Counted from the first letter of the stretch, positions 8,062 through 15,783 are shown. The stretch: DNA of 29,292 nucleotides from JAGWAC01 sp038046265 (GCA_038046265.1 JBBSWN010000027.1:1-29292); one strand, 5' to 3'. A program made the numbers and translations. The notes: generated from the sequence alone by a model not told the origin.

Positions 8062-9531
8062 TTAATTTAAAAATTCATAGATAAGAAGAGTGGGCTGGGT
8101 TTTTTCTTTGTCTATGAAGTAAGCTTTGACTAACTTTAGTTTATCTGGATTTTTTTCTGGATATTCCAGGAAAACCTGAGCTGATCTTTCATAAATTGAG
8201 ACTACATAGTATTTTGGCTTTAATTTTTGAATTTCTTTTTCATCTTCCAAGTAATAAGTTGACAGGCCTGAGTAATACTGGTTTTGAGGTATTGAGTTTG
8301 AAATTATTGTGTTTCCTGGATTTGAGTTTGATTTCATCCACAAGGCAGCTTCTTTTACCTGCTGATATGAATCTTTTCTGTCATTTATTATTTTACTTGC
8401 CTTTGTTATTTGAAGGCCTGCAACAACAATCAAAAAAATTAAAACCAAGGAAAGAACAATGTACTTATTATGACTCTGGGTGTAAGTGTAAACTTTATAC
8501 AGACCGTAGCCAGCAATTATGAAAATTACAGGAAGAATACCAATTAAGTATCTTTCTTCCAAATACAAGCTTTTTGTGCTATGATAGAAAAAGGGGGGTA
8601 TAATAAAAAGAAAAAGAAATAAATTTCTCTGTAAATTAGTGTCTTTAAACAAATAGTCCGGAGCTAATACAAAATCAAGCAATAGAAAAACTCCAAAAAT
8701 AAAAGCAAGGAACAAAAGCAAAGACAAGTTATCTGGGAGGGCTTTTAGATATATAAACAAACCTTTATTGCCTAATAACAAGGCATCTTCTTCTGGAACA
8801 CTAACACTGTAATGCTTTACAAAATCTCTTATGCCCAAAGGATAATTTTTGCTATATAAATAAAAAAATGGAGCTAATAAAACTAAAATTAACAGAAAAG
8901 AAGCTATTAATTGTTTTTGCTTCCAGAATTTTCCTTTTTCCTTTATTAAATATATTATTCCAAAAGAAAAAATTGAAAGAAAAGCTGCAAACCTTATATT
9001 TAAGGACAGGGCTGCAAAAAGACCAAACAAGTAAATTTGCTTTACATTGTAATTTTTTAAATAACCTTTATAGAAAAAGTATATTGCGAGCATCATCATT
9101 GAAGTTGAGGGCACCGAAGTCAACAATCTTGAAGTTTCAAAGATTATAACGCTTGAAACTGAGACACCAAAAGCAGCAAACAAACCAACTTTTTTGTTAA
9201 ACATTTCTTTTCCAATCAGAAAAGTTGAATAAACTAACAGCAAAGAGAAAAGAAGTTCAGTAAATCTTAAAGCAGTTTCTCCCAAGCCAATTTTATAAAA
9301 AAATGACCAGAAAATTGACAAGAGCATTGTTCTTCTATAGTACCAGATGTCGTTTGTTTCTAAATTTTGGCCTAGTTTTTTTGCCTGCTCCGCATATTGT
9401 GATTCGTCCCACCATAATGGCTGATCTAAAGTATTAAAGAAAAAGTACATTCTTATAATTAGTGCAAATAAAAGAACTAAAATTAAGGCAATGTTATGCT
9501 TGTCTTTAAAAAAATCTTTTATTTTTGTCAT
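8062..9531 (-). CDS. PMT/ArnT-like membrane glycosyltransferase
   Basis: 489 aa with about eleven hydrophobic segments. After the first segment comes LDQPLWWDESQYAEQAKKLG, the acidic first-loop motif of the GT-C (PMT_2/ArnT, GT39/GT83) class, which moves sugars from polyprenyl phosphate carriers to acceptors on the outer face of the membrane. Further features are the arginine-rich LNIRFAAFLS and a short soluble C-terminal domain after the last membrane helix. The start is set at ATG 9531, one base after the GT2 stop; an ATG at 9540 would overlap it by eight bases. Together with the GT2 gene it forms a two-gene glycosylation operon. Confidence 0.8.
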   Translation of the reverse strand: MTKIKDFFKDKHNIALILVLLFALIIRMYFFFNTLDQPLWWDESQYAEQAKKLGQNLETNDIWYYRRTMLLSIFWSFFYKIGLGETALRFTELLFSLLLVYSTFLIGKEMFNKKVGLFAAFGVSVSSVIIFETSRLLTSVPSTSMMMLAIYFFYKGYLKNYNVKQIYLFGLFAALSLNIRFAAFLSIFSFGIIYLIKEKGKFWKQKQLIASFLLILVLLAPFFYLYSKNYPLGIRDFVKHYSVSVPEEDALLLGNKGLFIYLKALPDNLSLLLFLAFIFGVFLLLDFVLAPDYLFKDTNLQRNLFLFLFIIPPFFYHSTKSLYLEERYLIGILPVIFIIAGYGLYKVYTYTQSHNKYIVLSLVLIFLIVVAGLQITKASKIINDRKDSYQQVKEAALWMKSNSNPGNTIISNSIPQNQYYSGLSTYYLEDEKEIQKLKPKYYVVSIYERSAQVFLEYPEKNPDKLKLVKAYFIDKEKTQPTLLIYEFLN

Positions 9532-9532
9532 T

Positions 9533-10438
9533 TTATTCATGATTTTTTGTACTTTCTATTCTTTTCCATGCGTCTGTGTGCAGCTGTTTTTTTATTTTTG
9601 ATTCATAGTAAGTAAAAAACCACATGTACAAACGGGCTGGGAACAACATTAATGTGTAGAAAACTTCTTTTATATTTCTTGGGTAAGTCAAGGCAATGAA
9701 TGTTCCTTCCAAGACTTCATTTAGGAATGATTTCATTTTAGGAACTTTTCTGCCTTTGTAAGTTGTTTTTTCCATGTTAAGATATGCTTTTGAAACTCTT
9801 TTTTTCTGGGTTAACCATTCATCAAAATTATCCGGGTATTTTACATAGACTTTTGCTTCTGGAAGATATTTTAATTTATATCCTTCAACCAAGAACATAA
9901 ATGGGATAATTGCATCTTCAACTATATTTACATCAAATTCCTTAACTATGCCTGTTCTAAATGCATACAAGTAACCACTGGAAGTAAAGTATCTTTCCTT
10001 ATTTGATCTTTTTAATCTTGCTTTATGCGCCCCATATAACAACAAGTGGGACCAGTAACCAAACATTGAATTTCCTGTATTTAAGGAAACTGGACGGCCG
10101 GTGACACAACCTACTTTTGGGTCTTTGAATGCTTCTAAGATTTCATGAACTGAGTTTTCTGATACAAAGACATCGCCGTCTGTCAAGATTAAAATATCTG
10201 ATTTTGAGAATTCTTTTATTATCTTGTTTAAAGCCAATAATTTTCCTTTACCCTCGTCCTGAAAATGCTTTACTTGCCTATGTTTTTTAGAATATTCTTT
10301 AACTACCAAAGCTGTTTCCTTGTCTGGGCAGCTTACTATTATCTCATAGTTTTCTTTTATGTTTTGATTTAGGAAAGAGTCTATGGCTTTGCCTATTGTC
10401 AAGGGCTCTTTAAATGAAGTTATAATTATAGTTATCAT
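9533..10438 (-). CDS. Family 2 glycosyltransferase
   Basis: 301 aa. The GT-A fold is visible: nucleotide-binding strand TIIITSFKEP at the start, metal-binding DGDV at residues 87-90 (the DXD motif), TGRPVS near 126 and an ED pair (VEDAIIPF) near 178 as candidate catalytic base. The C-terminus has a hydrophobic stretch (MLFPARLYMWFFTYYE) that may attach it to the membrane. It would transfer a sugar from a nucleotide donor on the cytosolic face, a plausible partner for the downstream PMT-like transferase. It is the first gene of this leftward pair. Confidence 0.85.
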   Translation of the reverse strand: MITIIITSFKEPLTIGKAIDSFLNQNIKENYEIIVSCPDKETALVVKEYSKKHRQVKHFQDEGKGKLLALNKIIKEFSKSDILILTDGDVFVSENSVHEILEAFKDPKVGCVTGRPVSLNTGNSMFGYWSHLLLYGAHKARLKRSNKERYFTSSGYLYAFRTGIVKEFDVNIVEDAIIPFMFLVEGYKLKYLPEAKVYVKYPDNFDEWLTQKKRVSKAYLNMEKTTYKGRKVPKMKSFLNEVLEGTFIALTYPRNIKEVFYTLMLFPARLYMWFFTYYESKIKKQLHTDAWKRIESTKNHE

Positions 10439-10511
10439 GTCTGATGTTGTATTAAAAAGATTTTTAAATATGTCTATATAACTAAATTTTTATCGGATAT
10501 AGGGGGGAAAA

Positions 10512-10841
10512 ATGAAGCCAGAAGAATTTAGCTCGATAAGATTATATGGAAACAAACAAACGTTTTTAAAAATGCAAGCAGAAGGATTTACAGATGTTGC
10601 TTTTGCTAAGGGGCCTTGGATTAATGATAAAAGAATTGTCGGGGCTTTTTATTTCTTTGGTCCAGAAGATCAAGTGGCAGGATATGAAACATCAAAATCA
10701 AGAGGCGCTACAGGAGCAACTAGAAGAAGTGCTTCTGAAACACATTATCAAATGAGAGAATTTGAACAAAAAGTGAGAGCGTCTAAATTAGAACTTAGTG
10801 ATAAACAAAATTTGGCAGCCCTTCTTTTAAGATGGGATTAA
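10512..10841 (+). CDS. Hypothetical protein, 109 aa
   Basis: Soluble, charged protein beginning MKPEEFSSIRLYGN; the central region is Gly/Ser/Arg/Thr-rich (SKSRGATGATRRSAS) and probably flexible. No family recognised. A very strong G6 run lies five bases before the ATG (10502-10507), and a TATA-like 'tttttaaata' about 50 bases upstream, so unlike many neighbours the mRNA has a leader with a Shine-Dalgarno site. Confidence 0.6.
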   Translation: MKPEEFSSIRLYGNKQTFLKMQAEGFTDVAFAKGPWINDKRIVGAFYFFGPEDQVAGYETSKSRGATGATRRSASETHYQMREFEQKVRASKLELSDKQNLAALLLRWD

Positions 10842-10897
10842 TTTCTTTATTTTTTTAATGTAAAAGTTTAAATAATAAAATATCTGTTTAAAAATGA

Positions 10898-11728
10898 ATG
10901 TTTAAAAAATACGGGGTTATTGGGGTAATTTTAATAATTTTAGTTGAAATTAACTTTTTTTATAAAGTTGAGCCTTTTGCAAACTGGTATTTTCCTTTTG
11001 TTTGGTTTGGGTATATTTTTCTTTTAGATGCCTTGGTTTACAAATTAAGGAAAAATTCCTTGTTAATGAACAGGCCTTGGCAGTTTTTTGGCTTGTTTGT
11101 TGCGAGTGCCTTGTTTTGGTGGATTTTTGAGTTTTTTAATTTAAGATTGGGGAACTGGAATTATAATGGAGTTACAGGTGTTTTAGCTTTGGGAAATGTC
11201 TTGAAAAAGACAATTGCTTTTTCTACTGTTTTGCCTGCTTTTTTTGAAACTGTTGAATTAATAAGATGCTTTCACTTGTTTGAGAAGAAAAAGCTTCATA
11301 AAAAACACAAGATTACAAGAAGATTTATACATTTAATGATTTTTTTAGGTGTCTTGAGTTTTTTACTTCCTGTTTTTTTTCCTAGGTATTTTTATCCTTT
11401 AATTTGGACTGCTTTTTTCTTTATTTTAGATCCGATTAATTACTTGCATAAGCAGCCTTCAATTATAGGAGATTTGAAAGACAGGAATTTAGAAGTGCCA
11501 CTAAGTTTATTATTGGGCGGGATTGTAATGGGTTTTTTGTGGGAGTTCTGGAATTATTGGGCTGTAACAAAATGGTATTATAATATTCCTTTTTTAGGAT
11601 TTTTCAAGATATTTGAGATGCCAATATTAGGATATTTAGGATATTTTCCTTTTGCTTTTGAACTTTATGCAATGTATTTTTTCTTGAGAAGCTTGTTTTT
11701 GCATAAAGAACATTTAATGGCAGATTAA
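10898..11728 (+). CDS. Multi-pass membrane protein with internal duplication
   Basis: 276 aa, about seven to eight hydrophobic segments. Two related blocks are visible: FWWIFEFFNLRLGNWNYN (about residues 57-75) and LWEFWNYWAVTKWYYN (about residues 212-228), each with (W/F)EF-aromatic-N followed by W-X-Y, at the ends of membrane segments. This suggests a duplicated half. The conserved Glu, Asn and Trp inside the membrane face could be an active or ligand site. I do not recognise a named family. The shifted ATG at 10894 opens only a few codons. Confidence 0.7.
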   Translation: MFKKYGVIGVILIILVEINFFYKVEPFANWYFPFVWFGYIFLLDALVYKLRKNSLLMNRPWQFFGLFVASALFWWIFEFFNLRLGNWNYNGVTGVLALGNVLKKTIAFSTVLPAFFETVELIRCFHLFEKKKLHKKHKITRRFIHLMIFLGVLSFLLPVFFPRYFYPLIWTAFFFILDPINYLHKQPSIIGDLKDRNLEVPLSLLLGGIVMGFLWEFWNYWAVTKWYYNIPFLGFFKIFEMPILGYLGYFPFAFELYAMYFFLRSLFLHKEHLMAD

Positions 11729-12423
11729 GCACAGAAATCAATTTCTTTTTTTAACTGTTTTCCATCAATATCTAAAAATCTTTCTATCTTGCCTTTTCTT
11801 TTTGCGTTTATTCTTGCCAAGGCCGGATCATCCTTGTCTTTTTCTTCTATTTCAAAATCATTTATAGTAAAAGTGTGCTTTATTTTTAATTTTTTAAAAT
11901 CTTCTTGTACATCAAAAGCAAATTCTTTTGCAAAATCCTTATTTTGAGTTGAGAAAGTGCAGAAATCTGCTTTTATTTCGTTGTCTTTTCCAGGCTTTGC
12001 TGCTTTTGGACTTTTTACTTTTGACTTTAGAGCTCCATATTCTGTTGAAAAACTTAACAAGAATAAAGCATCGGGGAATTTATTGAACAAATTGTTTAAT
12101 TCTTCTTTTGACATTTCATTGTCTAATAAGAAGGTTTTAACACCGGCAAACTGCTTCATGTCAACTTCGAAACTTAATTCTGGCTTGATATCTTTCTTTG
12201 TTATTATGCCGCCTGAGATTTTTACTTTATCTTCAATTGTGTTTGCCAAGAATCTTGCAAAATCCTCTGTAAACTCAAAACTAGTTTTAACTTTTATTGC
12301 ATTTTTTGATTTAGTTAATTCTACTACTGCCCTGTTTTCATAAATTCCTTTACTAAATCTTTTAAACTGCTTGTGAACTTCCTTGTCTACTTTGTTTTCA
12401 AAAATCTTTTTTATGAAATTCAT
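11725..12423 (-). CDS. Hypothetical protein, 232 aa
   Basis: The start is taken at ATG 12423 (MNFIKKIF), preceded by an AAGGG-like site; an in-frame GTG at 12450 would only add nine residues. The protein is lysine-rich with alternating strands and helices, resembling a repeated soluble fold (FTEDFARFL, FAKEFAFDVQEDFKK). No membrane segment, no cysteine cluster, no recognised family. The stop overlaps that of the convergent membrane protein gene in a shared TTAA. Confidence 0.6.
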   Translation of the reverse strand: MNFIKKIFENKVDKEVHKQFKRFSKGIYENRAVVELTKSKNAIKVKTSFEFTEDFARFLANTIEDKVKISGGIITKKDIKPELSFEVDMKQFAGVKTFLLDNEMSKEELNNLFNKFPDALFLLSFSTEYGALKSKVKSPKAAKPGKDNEIKADFCTFSTQNKDFAKEFAFDVQEDFKKLKIKHTFTINDFEIEEKDKDDPALARINAKRKGKIERFLDIDGKQLKKEIDFCA

Positions 12424-12478
12424 TTGAACCCTTTTAAGAAAAGCGTTCACGGAAAACCGGAACTAAAACTTTTCATCC

Positions 12479-12805
12479 TTATTTTGTTTCTTTTTCAAGT
12501 TCCTTTAAATCGTGCTTACCTTTGTCCCTTTTTATATAATCAGGGTCATTGAATATGCTGTAAACCAGTCTTTCAACTCTTTTTAATCTTTCATTTACTA
12601 AATTTAGTAAGTGTTTTGTTTCTAGTTCTTGTTTTATTTTCATTTTTTCTTCCTTGTTAAAAGTATAAATTGTTTCTTTTTTAATATTTCTGAATAGGTC
12701 CAGGAAGATTGTTTTTAAAACAGCTTTGAGAAAAGCATAGAGAAATCTAACTGGAATTAGTGCTATTTGTGCTGCTTTTTGGTATCCATTCTTTCTTGAC
12801 TGCAT
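12479..12805 (-). CDS. Hypothetical amphipathic protein, 108 aa
   Basis: The N-terminal third has a hydrophobic/basic helix (AAQIALIPVRFLYAFLKAVLKTIFLDLF) that could lie on or cross the membrane; the rest is a charged helix with ELETKHLLNLVNERLKRVERL, coiled-coil-like. No family recognised. The ATG at 12805 makes the gene overlap the upstream gene by 59 bases, which is long; no closer ATG exists before residue 55, so the true start is uncertain. Confidence 0.5.
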   Translation of the reverse strand: MQSRKNGYQKAAQIALIPVRFLYAFLKAVLKTIFLDLFRNIKKETIYTFNKEEKMKIKQELETKHLLNLVNERLKRVERLVYSIFNDPDYIKRDKGKHDLKELEKETK

Positions 12806-12974
12806 ATCCTGTTACATCCCTTACATTTGAATATGTTATGTAAACCCAATTTGAGTATAAAGAAATGAATTCTGCTAAATCCCCTGAATCTGAGAGATTT
12901 AAATCATTATTTGATTTAATTATATAAGCTGTAATTACTATTATTATCAGCAGAATAATCAGTATTTTTTTCAT
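12747..12974 (-). CDS. Small single-pass membrane protein, 75 aa
   Basis: An N-terminal membrane helix (MKKILIILLIIIVITAYII) is followed by a short hydrophilic tail with VTGYAV and a Ser/Thr/Asn-rich end. An AAGGA Shine-Dalgarno site sits five bases before the ATG. The stop lies 59 bases inside the next gene (12479-12805), in another frame. Unknown function; probably membrane-anchored with the tail outside. Confidence 0.5.
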   Translation of the reverse strand: MKKILIILLIIIVITAYIIKSNNDLNLSDSGDLAEFISLYSNWVYITYSNVRDVTGYAVKKEWIPKSSTNSTNSS

Positions 12975-13021
12975 TTTTCCTTTATTAGAAAGATTTAAAA
13001 CTAAATATAAAGGTTTTTATT

Positions 13022-13107
13022 CTAAACTTTAAGAAAGTTTAATCAAAAATATGCTCCCATAGTCTAGCCCGGTCAAACTAAACTTTTAAGAAAAGTTTAA
13101 TCAAAAA
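13022..13107 (+). repeat. Hairpin direct repeat: one copy before tRNA-Glu, one in its intron
   Basis: Copy 1 spans 13022-13049 and copy 2 spans 13078-13107. Both read c-TAAACTTT(T)-AAG-(A)AAAGTTTA-atcaaaaa. The copies are identical except that the second has one extra T in the left arm and one extra A in the right arm, so the stem grows from 8 to 9 base pairs while pairing is kept. Copy 1 is in the 5' flank of the tRNA gene, copy 2 fills most of the intron. Confidence 0.8.
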
Positions 13108-13168
13108 GAAGGACCAAGGACGTGAGCCTCTCGCGCTCAATACTCGAGTTCAAATCTCGATGGGAGCA
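13053..13168 (+). tRNA. tRNA-Glu(CTC) with a 41-nt intron in the D arm
   Basis: Acceptor stem GCTCCCA (13053-13059) pairs with TGGGAGC (13161-13167), discriminator A13168. D stem GTCT (13062-13065) pairs with GGAC (13118-13121), interrupted by an intron. Anticodon stem TGAGC (13123-13127) pairs with GCTCA (13135-13139) around loop CTCTCGC with anticodon CTC at 13130-13132. T stem TCGAG (13144-13148) pairs with CTCGA (13156-13160) around TTCAAAT. CCA is not encoded. With the intron removed, the D loop reads AGCCCGGTCAA, a normal 11-nt loop with GG in place. Confidence 0.88.
13077..13117 (+). other. Archaeal tRNA intron between positions 21 and 22
   Basis: The boundaries follow a bulge-helix-bulge model: exon GGTC (13071-13074) pairs with intron GACC (13112-13115) as the central four-pair helix; bulge AA|A follows on the 5' side and AA|G on the 3' side, each cut after the second base. 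Spliced ends join at A21/G22. The outer and inner flanking helices are short, so this is a relaxed motif. The intron body is the hairpin repeat described at 13022-13107. Confidence 0.7.
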
Positions 13169-13180
13169 GATTCTTACATA

Positions 13181-13189
13181 TTTATAAAG
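13181..13189 (+). promoter_or_regulatory. TATA box of the DEAD-box helicase gene
   Basis: TTTATAAAG lies 13-20 bases after the tRNA end. Its centre (about 13185) predicts transcription starting near 13212, downstream of the ATG at 13192 and just before the ATG at 13219. This decides the helicase start. Confidence 0.55.
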
Positions 13190-13218
13190 GGATGAAAAAT
13201 CTATTTTTAATAGAAAGA

Positions 13219-14409
13219 ATGAAATTAGAAGAATTAAAACTAAATCAAAATTTAGTTAAATCAATCAAGGAAATGGGTTATGAAGAACCCACAGAAATCC
13301 AGGAAAAGTGCATTCCTCTAATTCTAGAAGGGAAAGATATTTTTGGCCAGTCTAAAACAGGATCTGGCAAAACAGCTGCTTTTGGATTACCTATTTTGGA
13401 AAGAATAAAGCCTGGAGCTGGAATTCAGGCCTTGATTTTAACACCGACAAGAGAATTATGTGTACAGGTAACTGAAGCATTAAATAATTTTGGCAAATAT
13501 CTCAACATAAAGTCAGTCAGTGTTTACGGCGGAGTAGGCATTGAACCTCAAATAATGGCTATAAAGAAAGCTGAAATTATTGTTGGAACTCCGGGAAGAG
13601 TTCAGGATCATCTTGACAGAAAAACTGTTTCTTTTCAAAGCATTAAATTTTTAGTTTTAGATGAAGCAGATAGAATGTTTGACATGGGTTTTGTTGATGC
13701 TGTTGAAAGAATTTTGACACACACGCAAAAAGACAAGCAGACTTTATTGTTTAGCGCAACTATATCAAAAAATGTAAATCACATCTTGAAAAAACATCTT
13801 AGAAATCCAGTTATAATAAAAAGCCCGGAGCATGTTGACCCAACAAAATTAAGGCAGACTTATTACAATGTAAAATATTATGAAAAGTTTTCCTTGTTAG
13901 TCCATTTATTGAAAAAAGAAACTTCTGGATTAGAATTAGTTTTCTGCTCAACAAGAAGAGAAGTTGATTTATTAGCAAGAAACTTGAGAAAACAAGGGAT
14001 TAGGGTAATGGGTATTCATGGTGGGCTAACACAAAACAGAAGACAGCAGGCACTTGACCAATTAAAAAGAGAGAATATTAATGTTTTAGTTGCAACTGAT
14101 GTTGCTGCAAGAGGACTAGACATCCCAAATATTATGCAGGTTTACAATTATGATGTTCCAAAGACTTCTGAAGAATACATACATAGAATAGGAAGGACAG
14201 CAAGAGCTGGAGAAAAGGGGGAAGCAATAACTTTATTGATTGAAAAAGATTATTCTAATTTTGACAGTGTATTAAGCAACAAAAAGATCCAGATTAAAAA
14301 AGAAGAAGTTCCCAGGTTTGAAAAAGTTTATTTTGAAAGAAATGTTGAAAGAAGGCCAAGACAACAATATCAAAATAGAGGATTTAACCAAAGACGCAGG
14401 AATTATTAA
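13219..14409 (+). CDS. DEAD-box ATP-dependent RNA helicase
   Basis: 396 aa from ATG 13219; the in-frame ATG 13192 lies before the predicted transcription start, and family members begin with a sequence like MKLEELKLNQNLVKSI. Motifs in order: Q motif GYEEPTEIQ (20-28), Walker A TGSGKT (47-52), PTREL (76-80), GG, TPGR (124-127), DEAD (148-151), SAT (179-181), then in the second RecA domain ARGLD and HRIGRTARAG. A basic, Arg/Gln-rich tail of about 30 residues likely binds RNA. It unwinds short RNA duplexes using ATP, in ribosome or RNA processing. It sits directly after the tRNA and has its own TATA box. Confidence 0.95.
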   Translation: MKLEELKLNQNLVKSIKEMGYEEPTEIQEKCIPLILEGKDIFGQSKTGSGKTAAFGLPILERIKPGAGIQALILTPTRELCVQVTEALNNFGKYLNIKSVSVYGGVGIEPQIMAIKKAEIIVGTPGRVQDHLDRKTVSFQSIKFLVLDEADRMFDMGFVDAVERILTHTQKDKQTLLFSATISKNVNHILKKHLRNPVIIKSPEHVDPTKLRQTYYNVKYYEKFSLLVHLLKKETSGLELVFCSTRREVDLLARNLRKQGIRVMGIHGGLTQNRRQQALDQLKRENINVLVATDVAARGLDIPNIMQVYNYDVPKTSEEYIHRIGRTARAGEKGEAITLLIEKDYSNFDSVLSNKKIQIKKEEVPRFEKVYFERNVERRPRQQYQNRGFNQRRRNY

Positions 14410-14422
14410 AAATTTTTCTATA

Positions 14423-14575
14423 GTCCTAAGAAGCTTTGCACATAAATTAATAATTATAACAAATTTACAAAATTTGTATTATTTTTTCAATTATTAAAGG
14501 TTGTGCTTATTCATTCTGTGATGAACTTCAGGCAAAAGCTTTAGAATATTGAATTTATGTGCAAAGCCGTCCTAA
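14423..14575. mobile_element. MITE-like element with inverted repeats and 7-bp flanking duplication
   Basis: gctttgcacataaatt at 14433-14448 and its exact reverse complement at 14552-14567 bound a 139-bp unit (14430-14568). The sequence GTCCTAA stands directly outside on each side in the same orientation (14423-14429 and 14569-14575), as a target-site duplication would. No open frame is present inside, and no transposase is seen in the window, so it would be non-autonomous. It fills most of the 219-bp gap after the helicase gene. A structured RNA with a long closing stem is the alternative, but does not explain the flanking repeat. Confidence 0.65.
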
Positions 14576-14628
14576 TAAAAAGGTTTAAAAAGAGCATGAA
14601 TAGGTAAGTTGGTATTTGGAGGCTAAAA

Positions 14629-15783
14629 ATGAAGAAAATTTTTACTACTTTAATGATTTTTTTATTAGTTTTAAGTTTAGGCAATGTTTATGCTCAGGAA
14701 GTTGGGGAACTTGATGAAAAGGAAGATGATAATGATGATGGAGATGATTTAGAAGAAGAGGAAGATGGAGGGGTAACTCCGGATTCTGCTTTATATGGTT
14801 TAGACAGGGCTTTTGAAAGATTAAATTTATTATTGACTTTTAGCAAGGCTGCGAAAGCTGAAAAAGGATTAGAGAATGCAAGAGAAAGAGTTCTAGAAGC
14901 TAAAACTTTGGTTAAAGAAGGTAATGTAGAGCATTTAGAAAGATTAAAAGAAGAACACAGGAAAAGCATTGAAAGGGTAAAGAAAAATCTTGAAAAAGTT
15001 AAATTAAATAAGCCTGAAAAAGCTTTGGAGCAGGAATTAAAAGTTGAGGAAGAATTAGAAGAACAAATCAACAATTTAGAGGAAGTAGAGACTGAAATTG
15101 ACTTAAAATTAGCAGGGAAATTAAATGAAGAGCAATTAGCAAAGTTAAAGGCTTTTTTAGAATCATTAAATACAGATGTTTCTACAGTAAAAGTAAAGGT
15201 AAAAAATGACAAGGACGAGATAAAAGTAAGGATTAAAAATGAGTTAAAGAAAACAGATGAAGAAATAGAAGAAAAAGAAAAAGAACTGGAAAGGAAACTT
15301 GGAATTCTTGAAATTAAAGAAGATAATGCTGAGAAAGCTGTTGAGAGATTAGAAAGGAAACTAGAGAAACTAACAGAAATAACTAACAAACACAGAGAAA
15401 GGGGCAAAGATGTTTCTGCTATGGATACTAGATTAAGCGAAGTAAAAGAAATTCTTGATAAACTGGAATTACAGCTTAAAAATAACGAGTTAGACGATGT
15501 AAGAGAACTAATCAAAAGAGCTGACCAATTATTGAATTTCAGGGAAGTTTTCAAGGCTTTAGAAGATGAAAATGAGCAGAAACTAAAAGAACTTGAAAGA
15601 GAGAAAGAACTAAAGAAGAAAGAATTAGAGAATAAACTAGAGGAATTAGAAGAGAAATTAGAAAAAGAAAAAGAAGAATTAGAAGATGAATCTGAAGAGG
15701 ATGAAGACGGTGATGAAGCTGGAAAAGAAGCTTCTGAGAACTCAGGAAAAGACTCTGAAAATTCAGGCAAAAAAGAAGAATAA
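14629..15783 (+). CDS. Secreted acidic coiled-coil protein with DUF5667 domain
   Basis: 384 aa. A signal peptide (residues 1-22, ending VYAQ) is followed by an Asp/Glu-rich stretch, then GVTPDSALYGLDRAFERLNLLLTF and AKAEKGLENARERVLEAK, which match the DUF5667 domain of archaeal and actinobacterial exported proteins. Residues about 90-350 are nearly continuous charged coiled coil rich in Glu, Lys and Leu, and the tail is acidic and Ser/Gly-rich. A GGAGG site lies seven bases before the ATG, so it is a leadered message. Likely cell-surface or secreted; function unknown. The opposite strand shows a long open frame that is only a shadow of the repetitive codons. Confidence 0.8.
   Translation: MKKIFTTLMIFLLVLSLGNVYAQEVGELDEKEDDNDDGDDLEEEEDGGVTPDSALYGLDRAFERLNLLLTFSKAAKAEKGLENARERVLEAKTLVKEGNVEHLERLKEEHRKSIERVKKNLEKVKLNKPEKALEQELKVEEELEEQINNLEEVETEIDLKLAGKLNEEQLAKLKAFLESLNTDVSTVKVKVKNDKDEIKVRIKNELKKTDEEIEEKEKELERKLGILEIKEDNAEKAVERLERKLEKLTEITNKHRERGKDVSAMDTRLSEVKEILDKLELQLKNNELDDVRELIKRADQLLNFREVFKALEDENEQKLKELEREKELKKKELENKLEELEEKLEKEKEELEDESEEDEDGDEAGKEASENSGKDSENSGKKEE

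Noticed and set aside
12431..12443. cttttaagaaaag as a third copy of the tRNA-flank hairpin
   Set aside because: Only the inner 13 bases match and the rest of the unit is missing; likely chance in AT-rich sequence.
13192..13218. Earlier ATG for the DEAD-box gene
   Set aside because: It lies before the transcription start predicted from the TATA box at 13181-13189, and family members begin near MKLEEL.
14430..14568. C/D box RNA suggested by GTGATGA inside the MITE-like unit
   Set aside because: No CTGA box at a suitable place, and the flanking 7-bp duplication points to insertion rather than an RNA gene.
14694..15770. 358-codon open frame antisense to the coiled-coil gene
   Set aside because: Ser/Phe-rich low-complexity protein produced by reading the Glu/Lys/Leu codons backwards; the plus-strand gene has a signal peptide, DUF5667 and a strong ribosome site.
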